Shown here one piece after another: positions 1 to 8,143 of a stretch of DNA of 42,860 bases. The notes under the pieces were generated by a model. The model was not told the origin of the DNA. It did not search any database and worked only from the letters and a program-made list of their open reading frames with translations. Source of the DNA: Paraburkholderia silviterrae. Its GTDB lineage: Bacteria > Pseudomonadota > Gammaproteobacteria > Burkholderiales > Burkholderiaceae. Location: positions 1-42,860 of the forward strand of contig NZ_SMRP01000046.1 of assembly GCF_004353915.1 (NCBI RefSeq). The letters are read 5' to 3'. Position numbers and translations under genes: made by a program. How positions within the stretch are numbered: the first letter of the stretch is position 1; every line of letters starts with the position of its first letter.

Positions 1-960
1 CACGTCGACCAACGACTACGAGACAAACCGCATCAACTTCAACGTCTCGACCGGCGGCGAGACCTCTGAGCTGGACTACAACCCGGCAGGCAGGGAAACC
101 GACGTGCAGAACTATGTCGGCACGTTGACCAACGACTACGAGACAAACCGCATCAACTTCAACGTCGCGACCGGTGGCGAGACCTCGGAGCTCGACTACA
201 ACCCGGCAGGCAGGGAAACCGACGTGCAGAACTATGTCGGCACGTCGACCAACGACTACGAGACAAACCGGATCAACTTCAACGTCTCGACCGGTGGCGA
301 AACCTCGGAGCTGGACTACAACCCGGCAGGCAGGGAAACCGACGTGCAGAACTATGTCGGCACGTCGACCAACGACTACGAGACAAACCGCATCAACTTC
401 AACGTCTCGACCGGCGGCGAAACCTCGGAGCTGGACTACAACCCGGCGGGCAACGAAACCGACGTGCAGAACTATGTCGGCACGTCGACCAACGACTACG
501 AGACGAACCGCATCAACTTCAACGTCGCGACCGGTGGCGAAACGTCGGAGCTGGACTACAACCCCGCAGGCAAGGAAACCGACGTGCAGAACTATGTCGG
601 CACGTCGACCAACGACTACGAGACAAACCGCATCAACTTCAACGTCTCGACCGGCGGCGAAACCTCGGAGCTCGACTACAACCCCGCAGGCAACGAAACT
701 GACGTGCAGAACTATGTCGGCACGTTGACCAACGACTACGAGACAAACCGCATCAACTTCAACGTCTCGACCGGCGGCGAAACTGAGGAGCTGGACTACA
801 ACCCGGCAGGCAGGGAAACCGACGTGCTGAACTATGTCGGCACGTTGACCAACGACTACGAGACGAACCGCATCAACTTCAGCACCACGACCGGCTGGGA
901 AACGTCGGAGCTGGACTATAGCGCGGCAGGCAGGCAAACCGACGTCATCAATTTTTCGGG
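1..960 (+). repeat. Tandem 120-bp coding repeats, eight copies visible
   Basis: Units start at 1, 121, 241, 361, 481, 601, 721 and 841. The first seven differ from each other at only a few bases. The eighth diverges in its second half, and 961-1080 and 1081-1200 are clearly related but degenerate. The unit is exactly 40 codons, so copy-number change keeps the frame. The array runs off the left edge, so the total copy number is unknown. Confidence 0.95.
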
Positions 961-2155
961 TGTCGCGAACAACGATTACGAAACCGGCGAGATGACATTC
1001 AGTACGACGACCGGTACTGAGACATCCAACACGATGTTCAATCCCTCTGGTCACGAAACCGAATATCAGCAGTTCCAGGGAACGGCCGGGAACGATTACG
1101 AAACGCTGGACGAGAAGTTCAACCAGTCTTCGGGGAATTATGCAACGGACGTCATCGCGTTCAATGGCGGTGGTATCGAGACGCAGGACGAGAAGTTCAA
1201 CGCATCCACAGGTGCGCTGAATTCGGTGACGCTGTGGAACGGAACGAATCCCTACGCGTACGAGGAAGAATTTTCCAATGGCGGCAATTACTTCAACGAA
1301 ATCGAGACCTTCAATGCGTTGACGGGCGCGCAGACAGGCGGTGGCATCTTCAATAGTGCAACCGGCGCCGAGCTGGATTACTTCAATAACGGCAACTGGT
1401 ATTCGGGCAATACGGGTTTCAGCGATTTCGGCGACAGCGGCTATTCGGATGGCTACGACGAAATGTCGGACGACTGGGGCGGCGATTGCTACAACGACGA
1501 TCCGGTCATACTGAACCTGAATGGCGGCAAAGTGCAGACGACTTCGCTCGCGAATTCACCGGCGTCCTTCGATATGCGTAATGACGGCCAGAAAATCCAG
1601 ACCGGTTGGGGCACTGCCGGCGAGGGCTACCTCGTCTACGATCCGAACGACGCCGGTAACAAGGCGATCATCAGTCAGGACAATCAGCTGGTCGACGGCA
1701 TGAGTGCCCTGAAGGCGCTCGCGCAGCATGTGGACGGCTCGGCGGGCAGCACGCTAAGCGCGTCAGATGCGCTTTGGAGCGATCTCAAGGTCTGGGTCGA
1801 TACCACGGGCACGGGGCAGTTCCAGAGCGGCCAGCTCTACAGTCTGGATCAGCTCGGAATCGCATCGTTGGGGCTTGGCGGTACGGAGGTCGACCGCAAC
1901 AACAACGGCAATGAGATCGTGGTCGACAGCGCGTTCACCTGGGCCAACGGCAAGACCGGTGACATGGCTGGGGTCAACCTGAACTTCACCGGTGGGGCGG
2001 CCGTGGGCGAAACGTTGGCCGGTACTGACCAGACAAGGGCACAGAATCTCGTGGCGGCGATGGCTTCATTTGGTGCAGCAACGTCGGCGAGTTCTGTGCT
2101 TGCCGCGCCTGCGCAGAACGACCCGCACGTGCTTCTGGCCGCCAGCGCGCACTGA
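2..2155 (+). CDS. Type I-secreted repeat protein (adhesin-like), 5' end outside window
   Basis: The reading frame is open through the left edge, so the N-terminus is missing; a GTG at 104 lies inside a repeat and is not a credible start. The visible product is about 717 residues. The first ~320 residues are tandem 40-residue repeats (core NDYETNRINFNVSTGG) rich in Asp, Glu, Asn, Thr and Gly. Each repeat contains three 12-15-residue sub-units beginning with Glu-Thr. The pattern decays gradually over the next ~170 residues. From about nt 1500 a different C-terminal domain begins (PVILNLNGGKVQTTSLANS), similar from memory to domains at the C-terminus of large RTX-like exported proteins. I saw no classical RTX nonapeptides. 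The immediately downstream ABC exporter, adaptor and TolC genes support secretion through a type I system, with the signal at the C-terminus. Adhesin or biofilm function is inferred from repeat architecture and context only. Confidence 0.8.
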   Translation, partial: TSTNDYETNRINFNVSTGGETSELDYNPAGRETDVQNYVGTLTNDYETNRINFNVATGGETSELDYNPAGRETDVQNYVGTSTNDYETNRINFNVSTGGETSELDYNPAGRETDVQNYVGTSTNDYETNRINFNVSTGGETSELDYNPAGNETDVQNYVGTSTNDYETNRINFNVATGGETSELDYNPAGKETDVQNYVGTSTNDYETNRINFNVSTGGETSELDYNPAGNETDVQNYVGTLTNDYETNRINFNVSTGGETEELDYNPAGRETDVLNYVGTLTNDYETNRINFSTTTGWETSELDYSAAGRQTDVINFSGVANNDYETGEMTFSTTTGTETSNTMFNPSGHETEYQQFQGTAGNDYETLDEKFNQSSGNYATDVIAFNGGGIETQDEKFNASTGALNSVTLWNGTNPYAYEEEFSNGGNYFNEIETFNALTGAQTGGGIFNSATGAELDYFNNGNWYSGNTGFSDFGDSGYSDGYDEMSDDWGGDCYNDDPVILNLNGGKVQTTSLANSPASFDMRNDGQKIQTGWGTAGEGYLVYDPNDAGNKAIISQDNQLVDGMSALKALAQHVDGSAGSTLSASDALWSDLKVWVDTTGTGQFQSGQLYSLDQLGIASLGLGGTEVDRNNNGNEIVVDSAFTWANGKTGDMAGVNLNFTGGAAVGETLAGTDQTRAQNLVAAMASFGAATSASSVLAAPAQNDPHVLLAASAH

Positions 2156-2230
2156 TCGAATCATCCACGTTGCACAGGCGATTCGCGACGAGATTCGCGG
2201 GTTGCCTGTGTGCGCAAGTTCCGCCGCCCT

Positions 2231-4372
2231 ATGAATGCTCCCGAATCGAATCCGGATGCGCGTGCAAGCGATCCGGGCCTGGCTGCACTTGTTGTCATCG
2301 CACGCTTTCACGGCATCGCTGCCGACAGCGCGCAGTTGCGCCACGCATCGGGGCTGGACAGCCATCCTTTCGATGCCGACACCCTGGTTCTATCCGCGCG
2401 CTCGCTGGGGCTGAAAGCCCGCACGGTTCCCCTTCGGCCTGAACGCCTCTCTCATGCTCCGTTGCCCGCGCTCGTGCTGGACAAGAACGGCCAGCATTTC
2501 GTGCTTGCGCGATGCGACCAAAAGAATGCGCTAGTGATGGAAGCGGATGCCGCCACGCCCAGCGTGTTGCCGCTCGATATGGTCGTCGCGCGTTCGACTG
2601 GCAAGCTGATCTTCTTCGCTTCGAAGGCCTCGATTACCGGCGAACTGGCGCGTTTCGATTTCACCTGGTTCATTCCTGCCATCGTCAAATACCGGCGGCT
2701 CCTGCTGGAGGTGTTGGGTGTTTCCTTGATTCTGCAGTTTTTCGGCCTTGCCTCGCCCCTGATGTTTCAGGTGGTGATGGATAAGGTTCTGGTCAATCGC
2801 ACGTTCAGCACGCTCAACGTCGTGTGCATCGCGTTGCTCGTGAGTTCGGTATTCGAGGGCGTGCTCACCGGTTTGCGCAACTATGTTCTCGCACATACCA
2901 CCAACCGGATCGACGTGGAACTGGGTGCGCGCCTCTTCCGGCATCTGTTCGCACTGCCACTTGCGTATTTCGGCGCACGTCGCGTGGGCGACACGGTTGC
3001 GCGCGTGCGCGAACTGGAAAATATCCGCAATTTCCTGACCGGGCAGGCGCTGACGGCGATTATCGATATCGTGTTCTCCGTCGTCTTTATCGTCGTCATG
3101 TGTTTCTACAGCGTCTGGCTCACCGTGCTCGTGCTTGCATCGTTGCCGCTCTACGCGCTCGTCTCGATCCTGCTCGTGCCTGTGCTACGTGAGTGCCTGA
3201 ACGAGAAGTTCGCCCGTGGTGCGGACAACCAGTCGTTTCTCGTGGAGGCGGTCTCGGGCGTGGAAACGGTCAAGTCAATGGCCGTCGAGCCGCAGTTTAT
3301 CCGCCGCTGGGAGACACAGCTCGCGGCGTATGTGGCGGCAGGCTTTCGAGTTACGCAACTCGGCAACATCGGCCAGCAATTGATACAGGCGATCGGCAAG
3401 CTCGTGACCGTCGCGACACTGTTCTTTGGGGCGAAGCTCGTCATCGACGGGCGCCTTACCGTTGGAGGCCTCATCGCATTCAACATGATGTCCCAGCGCG
3501 TTGCCGCGCCCGTCCTGCGCCTCGCGCAGCTCTGGCAGGACTTCCAGCAGGTCGGAATTTCCATGCGGCGTCTTGGCGACATTCTCAACACACGTACCGA
3601 AATTCCGCAAAGCCGGCAGACGCTGCCGGCTTTGCGCGGCCATGTCCGCTTCGAGAATATCCGGTTCCGTTACCGGCCCGATGGTCCTGCCGTCCTCGAC
3701 GGCGTATCGCTCGATATTCGGCCCGGCCAGGTCGTCGGCGTGGTGGGACGTTCGGGCTCGGGCAAGAGTACGCTTACGCGCCTTCTGCAGCGTCTCTATC
3801 TGCCGGAGCAGGGCACGGTTCGGCTCGATGGTGTGGATCTGGCACTGGCTGATCCGGCATGGCTGCGCCGCCAGATTGGCGTCGTACTCCAGGAAAACCT
3901 GCTCTTTAACCGTTCGGTGCGCGAGAACATCGCATTGGCGGATCCCGGTGCGCCGCTAGAGACGGTCATGCGGGCCGCAGCGCTTGCCGGTGCGCACGAG
4001 TTTATCTGCGAGCTGCCTCAGGCTTATGACACAGTCGTCGGAGAGCATGGCGCGAGCCTTTCTGGAGGCCAGCGCCAGCGCATCGCGATCGCCCGCGCGC
4101 TGCTCTCCAATCCTCGCATTCTCGTTTTCGACGAGGCGACCAGCGCGCTGGATGTCGAGACCGAGCGGACCATAGAAGCCAATATGCGCGCGATCTGCGC
4201 GGGCCGTACCGTCATGGTGGTGGCGCATCGCCTCAGCGCCGTGCGCCGCGCCGACCGGATCGTCGCAATGGATCGCGGGCGTATCACCGAATACGGTACG
4301 CACGACGAACTGATTGCAAGAGGCGGCTACTACGCGAACATGGTTTCGCTACAGGGTGGGGCTGCAACATGA
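2231..4372 (+). CDS. Type I secretion ABC exporter (HlyB/RtxB-type permease-ATPase)
   Basis: This is a fused permease/ATPase of 713 residues, the usual length for HlyB-type exporters. Residues ~10-130 match a C39-like domain. The position of the catalytic Cys carries no Cys (GLAALVVIARFHG), while a GQHFVLAR motif with the His is kept, so it should bind substrate rather than cleave it, as in RTX exporters. Six membrane helices follow. The nucleotide-binding domain shows Walker A GRSGSGKST (~505), signature LSGGQRQ (~610), Walker B ILVFDEATSALD (~630) and H-loop VAHRLS. It is predicted to energise export of the repeat protein encoded 75 bp upstream. ATG at 2231 was chosen; an in-frame GTG at 2210 is possible, and neither has a clear Shine-Dalgarno sequence. 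Its stop overlaps the adaptor start by 4 bp. Confidence 0.9.
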   Translation: MNAPESNPDARASDPGLAALVVIARFHGIAADSAQLRHASGLDSHPFDADTLVLSARSLGLKARTVPLRPERLSHAPLPALVLDKNGQHFVLARCDQKNALVMEADAATPSVLPLDMVVARSTGKLIFFASKASITGELARFDFTWFIPAIVKYRRLLLEVLGVSLILQFFGLASPLMFQVVMDKVLVNRTFSTLNVVCIALLVSSVFEGVLTGLRNYVLAHTTNRIDVELGARLFRHLFALPLAYFGARRVGDTVARVRELENIRNFLTGQALTAIIDIVFSVVFIVVMCFYSVWLTVLVLASLPLYALVSILLVPVLRECLNEKFARGADNQSFLVEAVSGVETVKSMAVEPQFIRRWETQLAAYVAAGFRVTQLGNIGQQLIQAIGKLVTVATLFFGAKLVIDGRLTVGGLIAFNMMSQRVAAPVLRLAQLWQDFQQVGISMRRLGDILNTRTEIPQSRQTLPALRGHVRFENIRFRYRPDGPAVLDGVSLDIRPGQVVGVVGRSGSGKSTLTRLLQRLYLPEQGTVRLDGVDLALADPAWLRRQIGVVLQENLLFNRSVRENIALADPGAPLETVMRAAALAGAHEFICELPQAYDTVVGEHGASLSGGQRQRIAIARALLSNPRILVFDEATSALDVETERTIEANMRAICAGRTVMVVAHRLSAVRRADRIVAMDRGRITEYGTHDELIARGGYYANMVSLQGGAAT

Positions 4373-5790
4373 TCTCGCCGAGACTGGATGCCCTCGGCGA
4401 TCTGCTCCGACGATACTGGACGATGTGCCGTGCTATCTGGGACATACGACACACGCTGGCGGGACCAGAGAGGGACTCGGATGAACTGGCTTTTCAGCCG
4501 GCGCAGTTGGAGCTGCTCGAAACACCCGTTCATCCGGCGCCGCGTCGGACAATGCGCGTCCTTGCACTGCTCGCACTGGCAATCCTGCTGATCGGCGCGC
4601 TTGGGCGGCTCGATATCGTCGTGACCGCGTCGGGGCGATTCGTGCCTGGCGAACGCGTCAAGGTCATCCAGCCTGCCATGACGGGCGTCGTGCGTGAGGT
4701 GCTGGTACGTGATGGAGAGCACGTCCAGGCGGGACAGCTGCTCGTGCGGCTCGACACGCGGCAGGCAGCAGCCGATGCGGACGCCGCGCACAACTCGAGA
4801 CTGGACGCCGAGTTGGCCGGGGCCCGTGCACAGGCACTGCTTGACGCGCTGGCCACGAATCGGCCCCCGCTCGTGGCGCAGGTCGGTGGCGCATCGCCCC
4901 AGCGCATGGAGGAAAGCCAGCGCCTCGCCGATGGGGCATGGCGCGAGTACGGTGACCAGATCGACAGCGCACGCGCTGAACTGCTAAAGCGGGAGGCCGA
5001 ACTTGACAGCACCCGTGCGGAGATTGCGAAGCTCGTGGCGACGGCGCCGCTCGCGCGCCAGCAGGCCGATAGCTACAGCGCGCTCGTAGCCGATCAGTAT
5101 GTTGCGCGCAACGACTGGCTCGACAAGGAACAGGCCGCCGTCAATCAGGAGCACGAACTCGCTGCGCAACGCGCTCACGCGCGTGAGCTGGCGGCGGCCG
5201 TTGCCGAACAGCGGGCCGACATTGCGTCGGCAGTGTCGAAGTTCCGGCGCGATCAACTGGACGAGCTGGAGAAGAATGGCCAGCTCTCCACGCGCAGCCG
5301 CGACGACGAGACCAAGGCGCAAACGCGTCAGGCGCTCCTGAGCCTGACGGCGCCGGTGGCGGGCACGGTGCAGCAGTTGTCGATCCATACGAGCGGCGGT
5401 GTGGTCACGACCGCACAGTCGCTCATGGAGATCGTTCCGGAGGACTCGCTCGAAGTCGAGGCGCAGTTGCAGAACCGCGACGTGGGGTTCGTGTCCGTGG
5501 GGCAGCGGGTCGCTGTCAAGGTCGAAGCGTTTCCGTACACGCGCTACGGCTACCTGGACGGCACCGTGACGTCAATATCGAACGATGCTGTGCAGGACAA
5601 GAAGCAGGGTCTGACGTTCCCGGTGCGCATACGCGTGGCCGCAAGCCGTATCCGCGTAGACGACAACTGGATTGCGCTCACGCCGGGCATGGCCGTGACG
5701 GCGGATATCCGCACGGGCAAACGCAGCGTGATTGGCTATTTCCTCGACCCCTTGCGGCGGACCGGCGGAGAGAGTTTGCGTGAACGCTAG
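4369..5790 (+). CDS. Type I secretion membrane fusion protein (HlyD family)
   Basis: This 473-residue periplasmic adaptor links the ABC exporter to the outer-membrane channel. A short cytoplasmic N-terminus precedes one membrane helix (~62-79, VLALLALAILLIGALG). A lipoyl-like half motif follows (VIQPAMTGVVREVLVRDGEH), then a long Ala/Glu/Gln-rich coiled-coil hairpin (~130-320). After the hairpin come the second lipoyl half (LTAPVAGTVQQLSIHT) and the beta-barrel region ending in GMAVTADIRTGKRSVIGYFLDP, the characteristic HlyD C-terminus. The ATG overlaps the ABC gene stop (ATGA), indicating translational coupling. The C-terminus overlaps the start of the TolC-type gene by 11 bp. Confidence 0.93.
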   Translation: MISPRLDALGDLLRRYWTMCRAIWDIRHTLAGPERDSDELAFQPAQLELLETPVHPAPRRTMRVLALLALAILLIGALGRLDIVVTASGRFVPGERVKVIQPAMTGVVREVLVRDGEHVQAGQLLVRLDTRQAAADADAAHNSRLDAELAGARAQALLDALATNRPPLVAQVGGASPQRMEESQRLADGAWREYGDQIDSARAELLKREAELDSTRAEIAKLVATAPLARQQADSYSALVADQYVARNDWLDKEQAAVNQEHELAAQRAHARELAAAVAEQRADIASAVSKFRRDQLDELEKNGQLSTRSRDDETKAQTRQALLSLTAPVAGTVQQLSIHTSGGVVTTAQSLMEIVPEDSLEVEAQLQNRDVGFVSVGQRVAVKVEAFPYTRYGYLDGTVTSISNDAVQDKKQGLTFPVRIRVAASRIRVDDNWIALTPGMAVTADIRTGKRSVIGYFLDPLRRTGGESLRER

Positions 5791-7210
5791 ACAGGCGATG
5801 CTGCTGCTCGCTGCCACGGTGCTTTGTCACGTTACAGTCGCCCAGGCATTCGATCCGCTGCGTACACAGGCCGCCATACCGGCAACGTCAGCGGGCAGCA
5901 TCGTGCCCGACCCGGCTGGTTGTGTCTTCGGTGCCCCTGGCCAACCCCTGACGTTGGCCGAAGCGGTCCAGCGCGCGCTGTGCAGCAATCCGCGCACACG
6001 CGAGGCGTGGGCCGACGCGAAGGCGCAGGCGGCCGGTGTCGGGGCGGCGCGAGCCGCCTATCTGCCGACCCTGACGGGCAATGCGCAGGTCGTGCGCGAC
6101 GACTCGTCAACCGATGTGAGCGGCCATCCGCAACTGGGATCGGATTCCCGTTCAAGTGTCCATTCCGAAAGCGTGTCGCTCTCCTGGACGCTCTACGATT
6201 TCGGGGCGCGCTCAGCAGCCCTGCGCAACGCGAACGCGCTGCTCGCTGCAGCGCAATCGGCGCAGGACGCCGCCATTCAGGCGCTGTTCGTGACCGTGGC
6301 AAAAGACTACTCCGCCGCGCAGGCAGCGCAGAGCCAGCTTGCGGTGGCAGGGGAGGTTGAGCAGATGAGCGCGCGAAGCGCCCTGGTTGCGCAATCGCGC
6401 GTGGACAAAGGCATCGCGCCGATCTCGGATGCCTTGCAGGCGAAGACCGCCTGGGGCCAGGCGGTGCTCGCACGCAATCGGGCAGAAGGAGAGTGGCAGA
6501 CCGCGCAGGGCACCCTGGCGGCCGACATGGACCTCTCGCCCGACCTGGTACTCGATCTGCCGGCAGTTGCGGAGGGCGCACATCCCGACGCGAATTTTGC
6601 GCAGTCGGTCAGCGAGCTAATGGTTGAAGCACGTCGCACGCATCCCGAAGTGCTCTCAACACAGGCTCAGGTTGACGCGGCGGCGGCGAAAGTGGACCAG
6701 ACGCGCGCGCAGGGGCTGCCAACGCTAAGCCTTGTGTCGAAGTATCTCCAGAATAACCAGCCGGCCAGCCTGGGACTGGGCATCCCCACATTCCCGGCAA
6801 CGGGCCATGAATGGTACATCGGAGTACAACTGACCATTCCGATTTTCGAAGGTTTCGGCCGTTTGTATCAGGTGAACCAGGGCGAAGCCCAGCTGGAACG
6901 GCAGGTGGACGCGCTTGACGACGCGCGCCAGCACGTCGCATTGGAGGTCTGGAACAGCTATCAAGCCGTGCGAACATCGACTGCGGCGGTTGGCGACAGC
7001 GAAACTCTGCTGGAAATTGCTGAGCAGTCCTTTACGGCGGCTGAACGACGGTATCAGGCAGGTGTCGGCAGTGTGCTCGAGTTGCTCAACGCCCAGAGTG
7101 GACTCGCAAACGCGAAGCACCAGCGTGTGCAGGCACTGGCCGACTGGCATGCAGCACGGTTGCGTCTTGCGGGCAGCATCGGAAAGCTCGATGTCGTTGA
7201 TTTGCGTTAG
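5780..7210 (+). CDS. TolC-family outer-membrane channel of the type I system
   Basis: This is a 476-residue outer-membrane efflux protein. GTG at 5780 is preferred because it is preceded by GGAGAG at a suitable distance and gives a good signal peptide (NARQAMLLLAATVLCHVTVAQA). Longer in-frame starts at 5732 would bury that signal. Repeated TolC features are visible: LTLAEAVQRALCSNPRTREAW near the N-terminus, Ala/Gln-rich helical coils, a WYIGVQLTIPIFEGFGR strand, and the late motif RRYQAGVGSVLELLNAQSGL. It is the third exporter component, completing a dedicated ABC-adaptor-channel set directly downstream of its presumed substrate gene. It overlaps the HlyD stop by 11 bp. No clear intrinsic terminator was found in the 107 bp before the convergent TetR gene. 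Confidence 0.92.
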   Translation: MNARQAMLLLAATVLCHVTVAQAFDPLRTQAAIPATSAGSIVPDPAGCVFGAPGQPLTLAEAVQRALCSNPRTREAWADAKAQAAGVGAARAAYLPTLTGNAQVVRDDSSTDVSGHPQLGSDSRSSVHSESVSLSWTLYDFGARSAALRNANALLAAAQSAQDAAIQALFVTVAKDYSAAQAAQSQLAVAGEVEQMSARSALVAQSRVDKGIAPISDALQAKTAWGQAVLARNRAEGEWQTAQGTLAADMDLSPDLVLDLPAVAEGAHPDANFAQSVSELMVEARRTHPEVLSTQAQVDAAAAKVDQTRAQGLPTLSLVSKYLQNNQPASLGLGIPTFPATGHEWYIGVQLTIPIFEGFGRLYQVNQGEAQLERQVDALDDARQHVALEVWNSYQAVRTSTAAVGDSETLLEIAEQSFTAAERRYQAGVGSVLELLNAQSGLANAKHQRVQALADWHAARLRLAGSIGKLDVVDLR

Positions 7211-7317
7211 TGCTTGTCTTGCGCGCGCATTCTGGGCAAATCACTTCGCCGGACACGAAGGGCGGATTGAGCGGCACGCCAGGTCTAATTTGAGGTGTTG
7301 GCCTTCAGCAGGGGGCC

Positions 7318-8079
7318 TCATCGCTCGAGAGCCGTCATCCGCTCGATCTGGCGCACGACCTCATCGCGCATTTCCGGCGACATGTCCTGATAGCCGAGCA
7401 GGTCCGAGATCCACAGGCCGTCGGCCGCGAGCCGGCAGATCATGAGTCGCGCCGCCTGTTCGAGCGGCAACGGATCGGGGCGCGTCCATTTGCGCATGGG
7501 CGCGGAATAGCGCTCGCGTATCTCGGGGTCGGTCATCATCGCGGCCACCAGCACGCGCAGCACATTGGTGCTCGCGGCGGGGTTTGTTTCGTCGATGGTC
7601 GCGTGCAGATACGCACGCGCATTGGCGCCGCGCGGGTCCTCGCGATCCGCCGCGATCCGCGCTTCTATCTGCGATTCGAAGTGCGCCAGCGTCTGCTCGA
7701 AGAGGGCGTCAAGGAGTCCTTGCTTGTTGGCGAAGTGATACTGGAGCGCGCCCTTGGTCACGCCGGCGCGTTCCGCGACGGCGTCGAGCGTCACCGCCTG
7801 CACACTGTGGTCGGTGGCGATATCGGAGGCGGCTTGCAGCAACTGGGCGCGCACTTGCACTGGTGCTTTCTTGCGGCGCGAGCCCGAAGTGGGGGCGCCG
7901 GGCGGTTCAGCAGATTTTGCCTCGGGATGCCGAGCGGGCGCGGCGCTGCGTGCGTGCGGCTGCTCTGCCTCTTCGGGCGCCTGCGCGACGTGTGGCGCAG
8001 GCTGCCGCGCCGGACTCGCAGCGCCGCCTGGGGCATGTCCTGCGGCGCCGGCTGAGGCTTTGACGGGGGGATTCTTCAT
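7318..8079 (-). CDS. TetR-family transcriptional regulator with long disordered N-terminal extension
   Basis: The 253-residue product has an Ala/Pro-rich, low-complexity N-terminal stretch of about 70 residues, then a TetR DNA-binding domain (~75-125) with the helix-turn-helix TLDAVAERAGVTKGALQYHF. The C-terminal ligand domain contains RLAADGLWISDLLGY near its end, a common TetR feature. It is transcribed divergently from squalene-hopene cyclase across 64 bp, so it may control that gene and itself. A TTTGCA/TAAGAT pair upstream could serve as its own promoter. No strong Shine-Dalgarno lies ahead of the ATG at 8079, so the true start could be internal and the extension partly artefactual. Confidence 0.87.
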   Translation of the reverse strand: MKNPPVKASAGAAGHAPGGAASPARQPAPHVAQAPEEAEQPHARSAAPARHPEAKSAEPPGAPTSGSRRKKAPVQVRAQLLQAASDIATDHSVQAVTLDAVAERAGVTKGALQYHFANKQGLLDALFEQTLAHFESQIEARIAADREDPRGANARAYLHATIDETNPAASTNVLRVLVAAMMTDPEIRERYSAPMRKWTRPDPLPLEQAARLMICRLAADGLWISDLLGYQDMSPEMRDEVVRQIERMTALER

Positions 8080-8113
8080 GGCTTGATCTTACCACCGCAG
8101 GCGTCAATGCAAA

Positions 8114-8136
8114 ACATTCCGTCTGGATGGTATTAT
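8114..8136 (+). promoter_or_regulatory. Candidate TetR operator overlapping an extended -10 promoter of shc
   Basis: An imperfect inverted repeat, ACATTCC-GTCT-GGATGGT (8114-8131), lies between the divergent TetR and shc genes. Its right arm overlaps TGGTATTAT (8128-8136), a match to an extended -10 element (TG-N-TATAAT-like). Binding of a TetR dimer here would block the promoter. No convincing -35 box is seen, which extended -10 promoters can do without. Function is inferred. Confidence 0.45.
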
Positions 8137-8143
8137 TCGCGCC

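Noticed and set aside
174..728. Open frame of Arg/Thr-rich repeats inside the adhesin gene
   Set aside because: It is the other reading frame of the 120-bp repeats; the repeated DNA keeps every frame open by chance.
1..1200. Repeats as a CRISPR array
   Set aside because: Units are contiguous with no unique spacers and lie in one coding frame.
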